64,000 bases of DNA from the NCBI GenBank assembly GCA_964617645.1, contig CAZTYE010000006.1:124001-188000 (forward strand), given 5' to 3'. The position numbers were made by a program, and so were the translations under genes. This DNA comes from JADJGC01 sp964617645. GTDB lineage: Bacteria > Zixibacteria > MSB-5A5 > CAIYYT01. Of this stretch, positions 32,127-42,700 are shown piece after piece (within the stretch, counting starts at the first letter, position 1; each line of letters opens with the position of its first letter). Below the pieces are notes generated by a model that worked only from the letters and a program-made list of their open reading frames with translations, did not search any database and had not been told where the DNA came from.

Positions 32127-34805
32127 CTACAGCTTTAGATCGAGACTCGCTTCAAGAGCGGCGTTTATCACAGCCAGCGACTCCTCATAGTGGCCGCGGG
32201 TGATGGTATCCAGATTGCCGCCGCCGACTGCGGTCTGCAAAGCGCCGCGCAGGGCGCGCAGATCGACCCGTGCCAGCGTCACGGCGTCCTCCGGGAAGCC
32301 CATCGTGCGATCGGTGACGATATCCGCCAGACGCTGCAAATGCGCCCGCTGCAAATTACGGCGGAAGGCGTTGGCATTGCGATTGTTGATCGCTTCCGAC
32401 CAGATCGCCCGGCGCACATCCTGGAAGATCTCCGGCATCTTGTAAACATCCTGCCCTTGTCCGTACAGGCGCTCGATGTCGCTGATGCGGCTGAGCGTAA
32501 TCGGATTGTAGATGTAGTTGAGCGGTGCGGTCATGACGTTCCGGGCCATGTTGTTGACCGGATAGTCGAGCCGCGTCATGTTGTATATCGATCCCGCCAA
32601 ATCGGGCAGGCGCTCCGCTTGGAGTTTGGCAAGAAGCTGCGGGCTGAAGTTGAAATGCTTCGCCGACCAGACCTCATCGACGATATACTGCAACGCTTCG
32701 CGCTGTTTGGCCGCCGGAATCGGATTCAACGGCAGACGATTGCCCGGATCGCCAACGCGAGTGCGGACGTTTTCGATACCGCCAACGAAGCGAACGACAT
32801 TCGCGCTGCCGGAAAAAGCCGACCAGCCCATGCCAAACACACTGCGCATCTTGGCGTAACTGGCGCCCGGCTTCTCGAATTCGCGTTCGACCTTCGACCA
32901 GAGTTCTTTGCTCAGATCGATACGCATCTTCCAATAGGCAATCGGATCGGCGCCGAGGTCGAACTGCGTCGCATAGGGATCGATAGCGAGTGGCGAGTTG
33001 CCGAAGCAGTCTTCGTCGGTACCATAAGCAAGTTTCGGATCGCCACCGGCCTTCGAGGCCATTTTCTCAAGTTCGAGCTTCTCCTGCTCCGCAGTTAGAT
33101 TCGAGAAGTCCTTGTAGCCGTACTCGATGACGTACAGATCATAGGGTCCCGGCACGATCGTATAGAAATCCGGCTGCGGTACGCCATCCGGCACGAGATT
33201 CGGCGGCGCGTATTCCATGACGGTGCTGACAACGCCGTTCTGGGCGACGAAGTTCTTGTCGGTCTGTTGGGCGCGAGTGAAGCAGGTCGAGGCCTTAAAA
33301 TTGTGGCGCAAGCCCAGACAGTGGCCGACTTCATGGGCAACGAGTTCCTGGATGTACTCGTTGACGTATTTCTTGGTCAGTTCGTTCTTGTCGTCGAGTG
33401 TGTTGCGCATCTGCAGATGGGCCATTCCTTCGGCGGCAACGACGGCAGACTTTGGACCATAGTCGCACAAGTGGGCATCGTGGTATCTTTGCCACACTTC
33501 GTCACCGGCATTAAACGGCTTGTCGTCGTTTTCCGGCAGCCCGTACGCCAATGGATTCAGGAAGCGATCGGCATAGGTGAACATGCCGCGCACGAAATCC
33601 GCCGAGATGCGAACATCGGCGTCATAAATTTGGCCGGTAAACGGATTGGCACGCGACGGGCCGACGGCATAGCCGGCGCCCGGCGAAACGAACCACCGCA
33701 CGGTCGAAAAACGAACATCTGCCGGATCCCAGTCGGCGGTGTCCGGCATTTCCTTGGCGACAATCGCGTTGGAGAAGCCTGCCTTTTCGAACGCTTTCTG
33801 CCAAAACTCGATACCGGCTTTGACCGCCGGCCGGTACTCGGTCGGAGTCGTGTTTTCGATCCAGAACACGATCGGCTCGACCGGATCCGATACCGCCGCA
33901 TTCGGGTCTTTCTTCTTGAGGTTCCAACGATTGCAGTAACGCACCATCCCGGTAGGATCGTCAAGCGCCGAGTAATCCATATACATCGTCAAGAAGTAAC
34001 CGGCGCGCTCGTCGGCGACACGCGGCCGGAAATCCGGAGTCTCGGGAATCGTCGACAGCGAATAATGATAGGTCAACATCATGCTGTACGGTGAAGCCGC
34101 CACTGCGCCGCCGACCGGCTGATTTGTCGAATAATGCAAATTGACCGGAATTTCGGTGTTCTGTGGGAATGACTTGATTCCACCAAAGTAGCTGTTGGTC
34201 TTGTCGAAGCGATGACCGGTACGTCCCTGCTGACCGAGGAAGTAACCGACATTGGGAACATCCTGAATGAAGATGTCTGCTGGATCGATCAGGAAAGCCC
34301 CGGCTGTGTCGGGATTCGACAGTACTTTGGTCGAGCCGTAAATCGAATAACTGATTGAACGATCCAGCGCACGCGACATCGGCGCGGCTGAATCAGCGCG
34401 AACCTCAAGATTGGCGACCAAGAACTGCAATTGATCTCCAACGCGCTTCAGTTCGAACGGAAAGTACCCCGTCTGAGCGCCGGCGTCAAAGAAGTCGCCG
34501 TCACCGGCGGTGCGGGTCATGTTGCACAAGTACATCTTGCCCAACTGATCCTTCTTGACCGCCATCAGCGCCTTGTTTTCGTCTTTGTCAAAATAGAAAT
34601 CGAACAGGCCCGGGATCTTGGTGAAGCCTTTGGAGACCTCGCCAAAGGGCTTGAGTTTCGGCTTCTTGGCTTCTCCCGCGTCACCTTTCTTGGCCTGAGA
34701 CTTGCCCGCTTTGTCATGCCAGTAGCGAGCTTCGGCCGTCGATGTACTCAAGACGGTCGCGACCGTGAAGGCCATGACGGCCAACAGCGTCATCCAACGA
34801 CGCAT
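32127..34805 (-). CDS. Secreted zinc metalloprotease (DUF5117/DUF4953-type)
   Basis: 892 residues from the ATG at 34805 after GGGAGGAAG; a longer frame adds 31 residues without a good start. A signal peptide (LLAVMAFTVATVLSTSTAEA) is followed by an N-terminal beta domain and, near residue 496, the zinc motif HEVGHCLGLRHNF. This is the metzincin-like HExxHxxGxxH with a flanking HNF typical of this family. A Met-turn-like VMEYAPPN follows about 30-40 residues later. Members are large periplasmic or secreted metalloproteases of unknown substrate. It is transcribed alone. Confidence 0.88.
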   Translation of the reverse strand: MRRWMTLLAVMAFTVATVLSTSTAEARYWHDKAGKSQAKKGDAGEAKKPKLKPFGEVSKGFTKIPGLFDFYFDKDENKALMAVKKDQLGKMYLCNMTRTAGDGDFFDAGAQTGYFPFELKRVGDQLQFLVANLEVRADSAAPMSRALDRSISYSIYGSTKVLSNPDTAGAFLIDPADIFIQDVPNVGYFLGQQGRTGHRFDKTNSYFGGIKSFPQNTEIPVNLHYSTNQPVGGAVAASPYSMMLTYHYSLSTIPETPDFRPRVADERAGYFLTMYMDYSALDDPTGMVRYCNRWNLKKKDPNAAVSDPVEPIVFWIENTTPTEYRPAVKAGIEFWQKAFEKAGFSNAIVAKEMPDTADWDPADVRFSTVRWFVSPGAGYAVGPSRANPFTGQIYDADVRISADFVRGMFTYADRFLNPLAYGLPENDDKPFNAGDEVWQRYHDAHLCDYGPKSAVVAAEGMAHLQMRNTLDDKNELTKKYVNEYIQELVAHEVGHCLGLRHNFKASTCFTRAQQTDKNFVAQNGVVSTVMEYAPPNLVPDGVPQPDFYTIVPGPYDLYVIEYGYKDFSNLTAEQEKLELEKMASKAGGDPKLAYGTDEDCFGNSPLAIDPYATQFDLGADPIAYWKMRIDLSKELWSKVEREFEKPGASYAKMRSVFGMGWSAFSGSANVVRFVGGIENVRTRVGDPGNRLPLNPIPAAKQREALQYIVDEVWSAKHFNFSPQLLAKLQAERLPDLAGSIYNMTRLDYPVNNMARNVMTAPLNYIYNPITLSRISDIERLYGQGQDVYKMPEIFQDVRRAIWSEAINNRNANAFRRNLQRAHLQRLADIVTDRTMGFPEDAVTLARVDLRALRGALQTAVGGGNLDTITRGHYEESLAVINAALEASLDLKL

Positions 34806-35027
34806 AGTTCTTCCTCCCGAAATGATTGAGGTGTTGGTGATATTCGCAAAATCGAACAAAACTGTCACTGGGATTGAGGTAAAATGCCTAAACCACACAA
34901 AATCGGTAAGCGCTTTCGATCCAAGTTAATCCAACCGCGACGCGTTGTCAAAGGTCAATTCGCCAACGGCGCCGGCATACCTTGAGTAAACGAAATCCGG
35001 CAGTGAATGTTCAATCTTTTGCGGAGC

Positions 35028-35939
35028 TCAGTTTAGCTGCTTGAACGCCAGAATTCTCTGATATCGAGATTGACTCGGTGAGGCGCCTTCGGCGGAGGTC
35101 GTGCCAAACACTCTTTCCGAGAGCGTCGCGCTGACGATTTGCCCATTGTCGAGCGCGACAAGCAACTCGGCCTGCAGAGTGAGCTTGGCGTCAATCTGGA
35201 CGCCGGGTTTGTTCTCCACCCCGGAGACATTCAGGTTCAGATTGGATTGGGACGGCCTGATCTTGACGAGCGCACAGGGACGGTTTTTGAATGAACTTAG
35301 TGCAGCCAGTTCGAGAGTCAGGGGTTTTAGGTCAAAGCGATAGTTATAGAAAACTCGCGGCAAAGTGTGGCAGATGGGGGCCGGGAGCGCAAATACCGCC
35401 GTGTCGCCGATCTTTTTGAGCTGTTGCCCGAGAGAAAAACGCATTTGCTCCAGCAACTGCGCGTAAGTGAGGTACTCCGTCACATCCCAGCCTTCCATCA
35501 CCCGCATTTCCGGTCTTAACCGAAAGTCGAGTTCATAGCAGCCGCTGCTTGCATGAAGTTTGCGCGAAATTGAAACCGGGTAGCTATGGCTGTCGAACAA
35601 GGCGAGAGTATGGAGTTGCGGTGGGTGTTCGTTGGGGCGGCGGTATTGACCGATAAGCAGCGAGTCGATGGTCATCGAGTAACTCAGGCCGCTCTCGGGA
35701 GTGTTGCCGGTGCAGACCTGCGAGAAGGCGAGATAATCGGTTTTCAGCGCATTGAGCGAATCATCCTCACCATACATCGCGCGATTGATTTCGAGCCAGT
35801 AGCGCTGCAGGTCGCCCTTTTTGACACGCGGAGCGAGGTTGATTGTCTCCTTGACTGCCTGGCCGATAACCGATTGAGCTCCCAGCACTGAGGACAGCAG
35901 CAGACTCAGCAGAAACGTCAAATTCGCTATTTTGCTCAT
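35028..35939 (-). CDS. Secreted protein of unknown function
   Basis: 303 residues from ATG at 35939; a GTG one codon earlier is equally possible. The leader contains AAAGGAG. The signal peptide (NLTFLLSLLLSSVLGAQSV) is clear. The rest is a mixed beta-rich domain with no motif I recognise. It ends 15 bases upstream of nothing on its own strand, but its start lies 16 bases after the mutM stop, so it is probably read from the methyltransferase-mutM transcript. Function unknown. Confidence 0.7.
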   Translation of the reverse strand: MSKIANLTFLLSLLLSSVLGAQSVIGQAVKETINLAPRVKKGDLQRYWLEINRAMYGEDDSLNALKTDYLAFSQVCTGNTPESGLSYSMTIDSLLIGQYRRPNEHPPQLHTLALFDSHSYPVSISRKLHASSGCYELDFRLRPEMRVMEGWDVTEYLTYAQLLEQMRFSLGQQLKKIGDTAVFALPAPICHTLPRVFYNYRFDLKPLTLELAALSSFKNRPCALVKIRPSQSNLNLNVSGVENKPGVQIDAKLTLQAELLVALDNGQIVSATLSERVFGTTSAEGASPSQSRYQRILAFKQLN

Positions 35940-35954
35940 CACTCCTTTATCCTC

Positions 35955-36755
35955 TCAAAATTGACAGCCCGGGCAGTAGTGAGTTCCTCTGCCGGCAACG
36001 CGGGTCTTACGAATCGTCGAACCGCAGCGGCGACAGGCGTCGCCTTTGCGGTTATACACCTTGAGGTGACGTGAATATTCACCGGGTTTGCCATTCACAC
36101 CAATATAGCTGTCAAACGTCGTTCCCATACGCCGAATTGCTGACTGAAGAATCAATCGAATTGCTCGAGCCAACACCCGGGCTTCACCCGGCTTGATACG
36201 CATCGCCAAACGCGCCGGACGGATACCGGCGCGATGGAGCGCTTCATCGGCGTAGATGTTGCCAATACCGGCCAACTTCGTTTGATCCAGCAAGAACGCT
36301 TTGATTGACCGCTTCACACCCTTCATCGCTCCGGTCAATTGACTTCCGGTGATGCGTGTCGCTTCCGGCCCAAGCGAATGAAATCCGGAGTGTCGCTCAT
36401 CAAGAAACTCGACGACACCAAACTTACGCGTATCATGAAAGATGAGGTGCTCCCCGGTGTTGCTGAGCCGCAGAATGAGATGAGCATGTTTGTCGCGCTT
36501 TTTGGCTGGAGGCAAGAGAAGCAGACGGCCGCTCATGCGCAGGTGGATGAGAAGTTGTCGCGCTGACGACAAACGCGCGATGATATACTTGCCGCGGCGG
36601 GTGAATTCGATGAATTGCTCGCCGACCAGCGAAGGCAATCGAGCATCGCGTCGGCGCAGGTGTGGTGCGCAGTGGACAAGGGCCAAGACCTCCCGCCCCT
36701 TGACCTGTTCATTAAGACCGCGGACGACGGTTTCGACTTCGGGAAGTTCGGGCAT
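35955..36755 (-). CDS. mutM: Formamidopyrimidine-DNA glycosylase
   Basis: 266 residues beginning PELPEVET after the initiator Met; Pro2 is the catalytic nucleophile and the Glu that follows assists. Lys in RRGKYI (about 55) belongs to the active site. A helix-two-turn-helix region (LLDQTKLAGIGNIYADEALH) and a C-terminal zinc finger (CRRCGSTIRKTR and CPGC) complete the family. It removes oxidised purines in base excision repair. Its start overlaps the end of the methyltransferase gene by 44 bases. Confidence 0.97.
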   Translation of the reverse strand: MPELPEVETVVRGLNEQVKGREVLALVHCAPHLRRRDARLPSLVGEQFIEFTRRGKYIIARLSSARQLLIHLRMSGRLLLLPPAKKRDKHAHLILRLSNTGEHLIFHDTRKFGVVEFLDERHSGFHSLGPEATRITGSQLTGAMKGVKRSIKAFLLDQTKLAGIGNIYADEALHRAGIRPARLAMRIKPGEARVLARAIRLILQSAIRRMGTTFDSYIGVNGKPGEYSRHLKVYNRKGDACRRCGSTIRKTRVAGRGTHYCPGCQF

Positions 36756-37524
36756 TGGCCTGTTTCTCGAAAATGATCAGGAGATTCTCGGATCGGTCGG
36801 CATCGTACGCCGCCAGACCGGCGTTGCCGAAGATTGCGTGGGTAGCTAATCTGTGGCGGCGCGCCGCGCTCAGGAGTTCACTGAGTGTCCAGATGCGCAG
36901 TCGCGTTACCAGCGTCTCGCGCTGAGTAATCTGCCCATTCTCGACTTTCACAATTTCCATGACGAAGTCCCAGAGATGATCGCGGCGGAGGTACAACGGC
37001 AAGAACAGCGTTGACCCGCCGCTAAATCGAGCCGCAGGTGTTGCCGTCGACTTGTCGCGCAGCAATTCGGGATTCACGACTTGAATGACGAATTTCCCGC
37101 CTGTCGTCAAGACTCGCGCAACGGCGGTAAACAAACGATCCAGATCAGCGTTGGAGTGCAGATGGGGCAGCGTGTTGCCAAGCAGCATGCAGATACCGAA
37201 TTTCCCGTTCCACGCTCGCGGCAGTCTGAGCATATCGGCGGCTGTGAATTTGGCGCGCCGATCTCGATGTTGCCGGTTGGCCATCGCGATCATCTTAGAG
37301 GATTGATCGATGCCGACATAATCCATTCCAAAACGGGTGAACAGCGGAGCGTGGCCGCCGTCACCGCAACCCAGATCGAGCACTGTAGGTGTCGGCAGCA
37401 CCCGGCGCAGATACTCAAAGAGCGGCGTTTCCTTCGCGCGGCGCTGGTCCCAATCCACCTTGAGGTGATAATGCGGCGCCAGTTGGTCGTAAAACGGTTC
37501 GATTGACGATTGGGTCTTCTTCAT
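36712..37524 (-). CDS. Class I SAM-dependent methyltransferase
   Basis: 270 residues from the ATG at 37524 (GATGAAG just before). The open frame extends far upstream but there it is antisense to the helicase gene. Motif I VLDLGCGDGG (about 49-58), acidic end of strand two VGIDQSSKM, then TAADMLRLP and CMLLGNTLPHL follow the Methyltransf_25-like order. Substrate unknown. Downstream are mutM and a secreted protein, read as one transcript. It is divergent from the UvrD-like helicase, so the two promoters share about 60 bases. Confidence 0.88.
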   Translation of the reverse strand: MKKTQSSIEPFYDQLAPHYHLKVDWDQRRAKETPLFEYLRRVLPTPTVLDLGCGDGGHAPLFTRFGMDYVGIDQSSKMIAMANRQHRDRRAKFTAADMLRLPRAWNGKFGICMLLGNTLPHLHSNADLDRLFTAVARVLTTGGKFVIQVVNPELLRDKSTATPAARFSGGSTLFLPLYLRRDHLWDFVMEIVKVENGQITQRETLVTRLRIWTLSELLSAARRHRLATHAIFGNAGLAAYDADRSENLLIIFEKQANARTSRSRNRRPRS

Positions 37525-37587
37525 GACTTCATCCGCGCGACAATTGGCAATTGCGCAGGCACGGCGGCTCAGTATATTGGCGATCCG

Positions 37588-39759
37588 ATGATAGGTCAAG
37601 ATCGAATCCTGAGCGGCCTCAACGCGCCACAAACCGAGGCCGTGCTGCATGTCGAAGGCCCGCTTCTGGTTTTGGCCGGCGCCGGTTCCGGCAAGACGCG
37701 CGTGTTGACATCCCGCATCGCGAACTTGATTGCCAATCATCACGCCTCTCCGGAGCAGATTCTGGCAGTGACGTTCACCAACAAGGCCGCCGGCGAGATG
37801 AAAGCGCGTGTCGAGCGATTGACGGAAATCGATCCGCGACGGATGCAGGTCTCGACGTTTCACTCGTTTTCGGCGCTGACGCTGCGCTTTTATGGTGAGA
37901 ATGTCGGAATCCCGCGCGGCTTCTCGATCTACGATGAAGACGACGCGCTCAGCGTCGTCAAGTCTGCGGTGCAAGAGCTCGGATTCGATACCAAGACGGC
38001 CGCGCCAGCGGTCATGCGCGGTCGCATTAGCGACGCCAAGGCACAACTCGTCGACGCCAAGAAATATGCGCAAATGGCGGGTAACTTCATCACCGAGCGC
38101 ACGGCCAAGGTCTACGAGCTGTATCAGCGCAAATTGCGGGCGGCGGGCGCGCTCGATTTTGACGATCTTCTGGCCGAAGCGGTGCGCCTCTTGCGCGAGG
38201 ATGAGGTGATTCGCCGCCGGCTGCAGGAAAAGTATCATTATCTTCTGATCGATGAGTATCAGGATACCAATCACGCGCAGTACGTGCTGGCAAAGTTGCT
38301 CGCCAACGAGAAAGGCAACATTTTCGCGGTCGGTGACGAAGATCAATCGATCTACGGCTGGCGCGGCGCGAACATCGGCAACATCTTGAATTTCGAGAAC
38401 GATTTTCCGAGTTGCAGAATCATTCGTCTCGAGCAAAACTATCGCTCGACCCAGACAATCCTCAAGGCCGCAGCAGTGGTTGTCGCCAACAATAAGCGCC
38501 GAAAAGGCAAGACGCTGTTTTCAAAGGGCGCGGTGGGCGATCAACTGACGCTCTTAGTCGTCGAAGACGATCGCGAGGAAGGCGAGCAAATCGCCGAGCG
38601 GATCGAGAAACGCATTGCGGATGGGGTTCTGCGTCGCGAGATCGCAGTGCTTTATCGCACGAACGCGCAATCGCGCGCCTTGGAAGAGTCGCTGAAGCGC
38701 CGCTTTATCCCTTATCGAATCGTCGGCGGGTTACGCTTTTATCAACGCAAAGAAATCAAGGACCTGCTGGCTTATCTGAAACTCCTCGAAAATCCGAAGG
38801 ACGACGTCAGCTTCAAGCGCGTCGTAAATTACCCACGGCGCGGACTGGGCGACACGACGATTCAGACCATCGAGTCAATGGCGCGGGCCGCGAATGTCTC
38901 GATGCTGGAATTGATTTCCGACCCGTCGCGTACTGTTGAGCTGGCGAAAGCGGTGAATGCGAAGCTCGGCCGGTTTGTCGAGTTGCTTAGATATCTCAAG
39001 GAGATGAGCACAGCGCTCCCGCTGGAGCCCTATGTGAATCTCATTGCCGAAAAAACCGGAATCATTCTTGATCTGAAAGCGGATGATCCCAGTGGCGCCG
39101 AAGGCCGGGTCGAAAACGTTGCCGAACTCGCGGCATCGGCGGGCGAGTATTCGCTGGCGCATCCCGAAGCCGGCGTGGCGGAGTTCCTGCAAGAAATTTC
39201 GCTCTACACCGATCTTGACAATTGGGATCGCGAGGCGGACGCCGTCACGCTGATGACCCTTCATGCCGCCAAAGGGCTCGAGTTCGATGCGGTTTTCATT
39301 GTCGGGCTGGAAGAAGGCCTGTTTCCGCTGTCGCGCAGCCTCGAAAACCCCGACGATCTGGAGGAAGAACGTCGGCTGTTCTATGTCGGCTTGACGCGCG
39401 CCAAACGGTTCCTGACCATCTCCTATGCGCTCATGCGCGCCCGTTTTGGCGAGCGGCTGTCGCTGCGGTCGCGTTTCGTCGACGAAATCCCGGACGAAGT
39501 AATCGTTGCCGAACGTCACACACTGGTCGGTGCCAACGGCGCCGTGAACCCGTCCTTTTCATTCTCTTCGCCTGCGGCGAGCAACGACCCCTACGGCAAC
39601 ATCCCGATCGGCGCGGTGGTGTTTCACGCGCGCTGGGGAGAAGGCACGGTACTGACGCGATCGGGTTCGGGGGACAATACGGAATTTGAAGTGCGTTTCA
39701 ATTTTGCCGGGACCAAGAAGCTCTTGGCGCGCTACGCTAAACTGCGGCTGGTGCGATGA
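37588..39759 (+). CDS. pcrA: UvrD/PcrA-type DNA helicase
   Basis: 723 residues from ATG at 37588 (MIGQDRILSGLNAPQ). SF1A motifs are complete: Q-motif LNAPQTEAV, Walker A GAGSGKTR (about 34), Ia TFTNKAA, II DEYQDTN (about 222), III GDEDQSIYGWRGA, IV QNYRST, V TLHAAKGLEFDAVF and VI YVGLTRAKR. The C-terminal SH3-like tail (VVFHARWGEGTVLTRSG) is typical of PcrA/UvrD and binds RNA polymerase in relatives. It unwinds DNA 3'-5' in repair and replication. pcrA versus uvrD cannot be separated by eye. Confidence 0.95.
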   Translation: MIGQDRILSGLNAPQTEAVLHVEGPLLVLAGAGSGKTRVLTSRIANLIANHHASPEQILAVTFTNKAAGEMKARVERLTEIDPRRMQVSTFHSFSALTLRFYGENVGIPRGFSIYDEDDALSVVKSAVQELGFDTKTAAPAVMRGRISDAKAQLVDAKKYAQMAGNFITERTAKVYELYQRKLRAAGALDFDDLLAEAVRLLREDEVIRRRLQEKYHYLLIDEYQDTNHAQYVLAKLLANEKGNIFAVGDEDQSIYGWRGANIGNILNFENDFPSCRIIRLEQNYRSTQTILKAAAVVVANNKRRKGKTLFSKGAVGDQLTLLVVEDDREEGEQIAERIEKRIADGVLRREIAVLYRTNAQSRALEESLKRRFIPYRIVGGLRFYQRKEIKDLLAYLKLLENPKDDVSFKRVVNYPRRGLGDTTIQTIESMARAANVSMLELISDPSRTVELAKAVNAKLGRFVELLRYLKEMSTALPLEPYVNLIAEKTGIILDLKADDPSGAEGRVENVAELAASAGEYSLAHPEAGVAEFLQEISLYTDLDNWDREADAVTLMTLHAAKGLEFDAVFIVGLEEGLFPLSRSLENPDDLEEERRLFYVGLTRAKRFLTISYALMRARFGERLSLRSRFVDEIPDEVIVAERHTLVGANGAVNPSFSFSSPAASNDPYGNIPIGAVVFHARWGEGTVLTRSGSGDNTEFEVRFNFAGTKKLLARYAKLRLVR

Positions 39760-39797
39760 AGTGAGGCGGCGTTAACCTGCGGACTCGAATCGTTTGA

Positions 39798-42700
39798 CTA
39801 TTTGATCTTCGCCAGAATCCGCGCGACGGCCTCCGTAAGCTGATTGTCCTCCCCCTTTTCCGCTGCATTCAGATCAAATGGCACGGCCACGGTCGGTGAG
39901 ACACCGCGATTTTCGAGATTAACTCCGCCCAACGAATACCACCCCACCGTCGGGATCGACAACCACCCGCCATCGAGCAAGGGAATACTCTCGGTGCCGA
40001 TGACCGCGCCCATTGTTGTTACACCAATGGTCTCGCCGAGCCCTAACTCCTGAAATCCCTGCGCGACAATTTCGCCGTCTGAACTGGTGCGTTCGTTAAT
40101 CAAGAGCGCAATCGGTGCGTCCACCGCCAAGGCGGCGTCAACTCCCGATTGACCGTAACGCGGACGATGCTCTATGTAGCCACGCCGCGCGAGCATGGCC
40201 AGCAAGCGGTCGTGTTCGGCGCCGCCAACATTACCGCGAATATCGATAATGATCCCCTTCTTGCCGTCGGCGAATTCGCGAAGTTCTGTCTCGAAGCGGT
40301 CGAGCGCCTTTGGGGAGATCTGGGACAACTTGAAATACGCGATTCGCCCATTGCTGAGTTTGTCGACGCGCGCTCGCGATTGCGCGATGCGCGATTGCTC
40401 GACCAGATGCCGGTGCTCGGCCGGCGCCAGCGGTGTGAGTGCGACGCTGCGTGTCAAGCCGCTGCGATTGATCAAATCGATTCGTACTTCGCGACCGACC
40501 GTGCCATAGAAGGGACGGAACGGATCGACGCGGCTTTCGAGTTTCACTCCGTTCACGGCGGTAATCTTATCGAACTCCCGGATATCGCTAATTGAGCGCG
40601 CCGCCGGCGAGCCGGGGAGAATTTCGAGTGCGATCATCCCGGAAGCGTCATCCTGATAATCCGGCAGGATCCCCAGCATGCCGGTCTGCGGCGGATTATC
40701 GGAGCGCGGCCAGACATTGACGTGCGAGGCGTTGAGCTGGCCGAGCATTTCGCGCAGCAAATCGTAGAAATCGCGATCTTCGGAAATCGACTTCAATCGC
40801 GGCGCGAATCCATCTTTGAGCGCGTTCCAGTCGGTACCATGCAGACCGTTGTCGTAGAAGCGTTCTTTGACCGCGACGCAGACGTCGGCGAAGATCTGTT
40901 CATAACGTTCTCGTCGACTGAAGGCGAGATCAACGGCGAATGAATGTGTCGTTGTTTCGCCCGTGCTCGCGTCCAGAGAGTGTATCCGTCCGGCCCCGTC
41001 AAGCAGAAATACCGTTTCGCCGGCCAACTGCAATTGCTGCGCGGGTGAGTTCAAAACCGCCAGCGTCTGGAGTTGCTGCGACTCTAAATGCGCACGTCGG
41101 ACATAATTGTCGCCGGTCGCGAACACGAAGTGTTGATTGTCGTTCAGCAGCAGCGCCTCGCTGATATTACCGAGGTTGGTTTTCCGCTCGTGGCGGCTGA
41201 CGATGTCCTCGAATTCAATCGTCGTCGGAGCGAGATTTTGACCGCTGCGATTCAGGTCGGCGCGCTGAATCCGCTGTGCCGGAGCCATCTCGGCGAGCGC
41301 GCGCGAGAGATAGAGCACGAATAGATCGCCTTCGTTTAGATAGTACACGAATTGGCCATCAGCGGAAAAACGCGGCCTGCGATACTTGGCCGGAAACGAT
41401 GATATCTTCTCGACGGCGCCGCTTTCGGTATCCCCGATGAACAACTCGCTGAACCAGTCGCCGTTGAGTTGGGTGAACACGATGTACCGCCCATCCGGCG
41501 ACCAGGCAAAATCGCCAATCGGCGACTTCTCCGCGAGCGTTCGCTCGGTGAGTTTGGCGATCGAAGCCGCAACCAACTGGGTGTACCCGCGGACGAAGGC
41601 GATGCGATTCTGGTCCGGCGAAATTTGCGGCGACGCCAGATGACGGTCACTCTCGATTACTGTCTTGTAATGGAAGTCGTGTGTGCGGGACAATGATGAA
41701 GTGCCGCGATCATTTGAACTGGCGAGCACAATCTCGTATCCGTCGGCATCGCGGGTCACGTAAGTCAATTGCTGCAGGTCGGGCGACCACGAAACATCGG
41801 ATTCCGCTACCGCAGTCCGGGTCAATTGCCGCTGGCTGCCGCTACTAAAATCACGGCTGAAGATATCGCCGTCCAGAACGAACGCCGCCTGTTCGGCATC
41901 GGGGCTGACCGCCAACTGCGCGATTCCGGAATCCACTTCGCGACGCACGGTGTCGTTGCGCTTTTCCGACGCGCCGACTTCGACCATCAGTTTGCGAACT
42001 TGATTCAGCCGAAAGTCGTACAGGTAAACATCGCCGCCCAACTCGTAGGCAACCAGCATCCCATCCGCGGACAGGCTCGGATGACCAACATCCAGGCGAT
42101 GATTCGTCATTTGCACGACCGTGCCGCTAATCAGGTTTTTCCGGAAGAGATTGTAGTTGCCGGTGGAATCCGAAAGGTATACCATCTCGGCGCCCGTCGG
42201 TGTGACAAATGCATTCAGATCGTTCCCGGCAAAATGCGTTAACCTTGAAATTGAGCCGGCGCTAAGGTCTTTGATATACAAATCGCAGCCGGCGCTACCG
42301 CGATAGCCTTTGCGCCACCAGGGAATCGCGCCGCGCGTGAACACCAGCCTGTTTTCCGCGATGCGTCGCCCGTATTCGGATTGAATGCCCGTCAGCGGTC
42401 GTTCTTTCCCGCCGCCGGATGAAATCTCCCAGACTTGCTCGAATTCGTAGTCGCGAGATCCCGTAAACAGAATTTTCCGCGAATCGGCGCTCCAACCGCT
42501 AACAATGTCGTCGGCGGAATGTGACGTCAATTGCGTTTCAGTTCCGCCAAACGCCGGTATCAGGTAAACATCGAAACTCCCGTTGCGATCGGAAGAATAG
42601 GCGATGAACTTGCCGTCCGGCGACCAGCTCGGATAACCTTCGTAGCCGACGTGTGCCGTCAGGCGTTCGGCGCGACCGCCCACCGTACTGACCACCCAGA

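Noticed and set aside
37525..38436. N-terminal extension of the methyltransferase (574-codon frame)
   Set aside because: The extra 304 codons lie antisense inside the helicase gene, and the methyltransferase fold starts at 37524.
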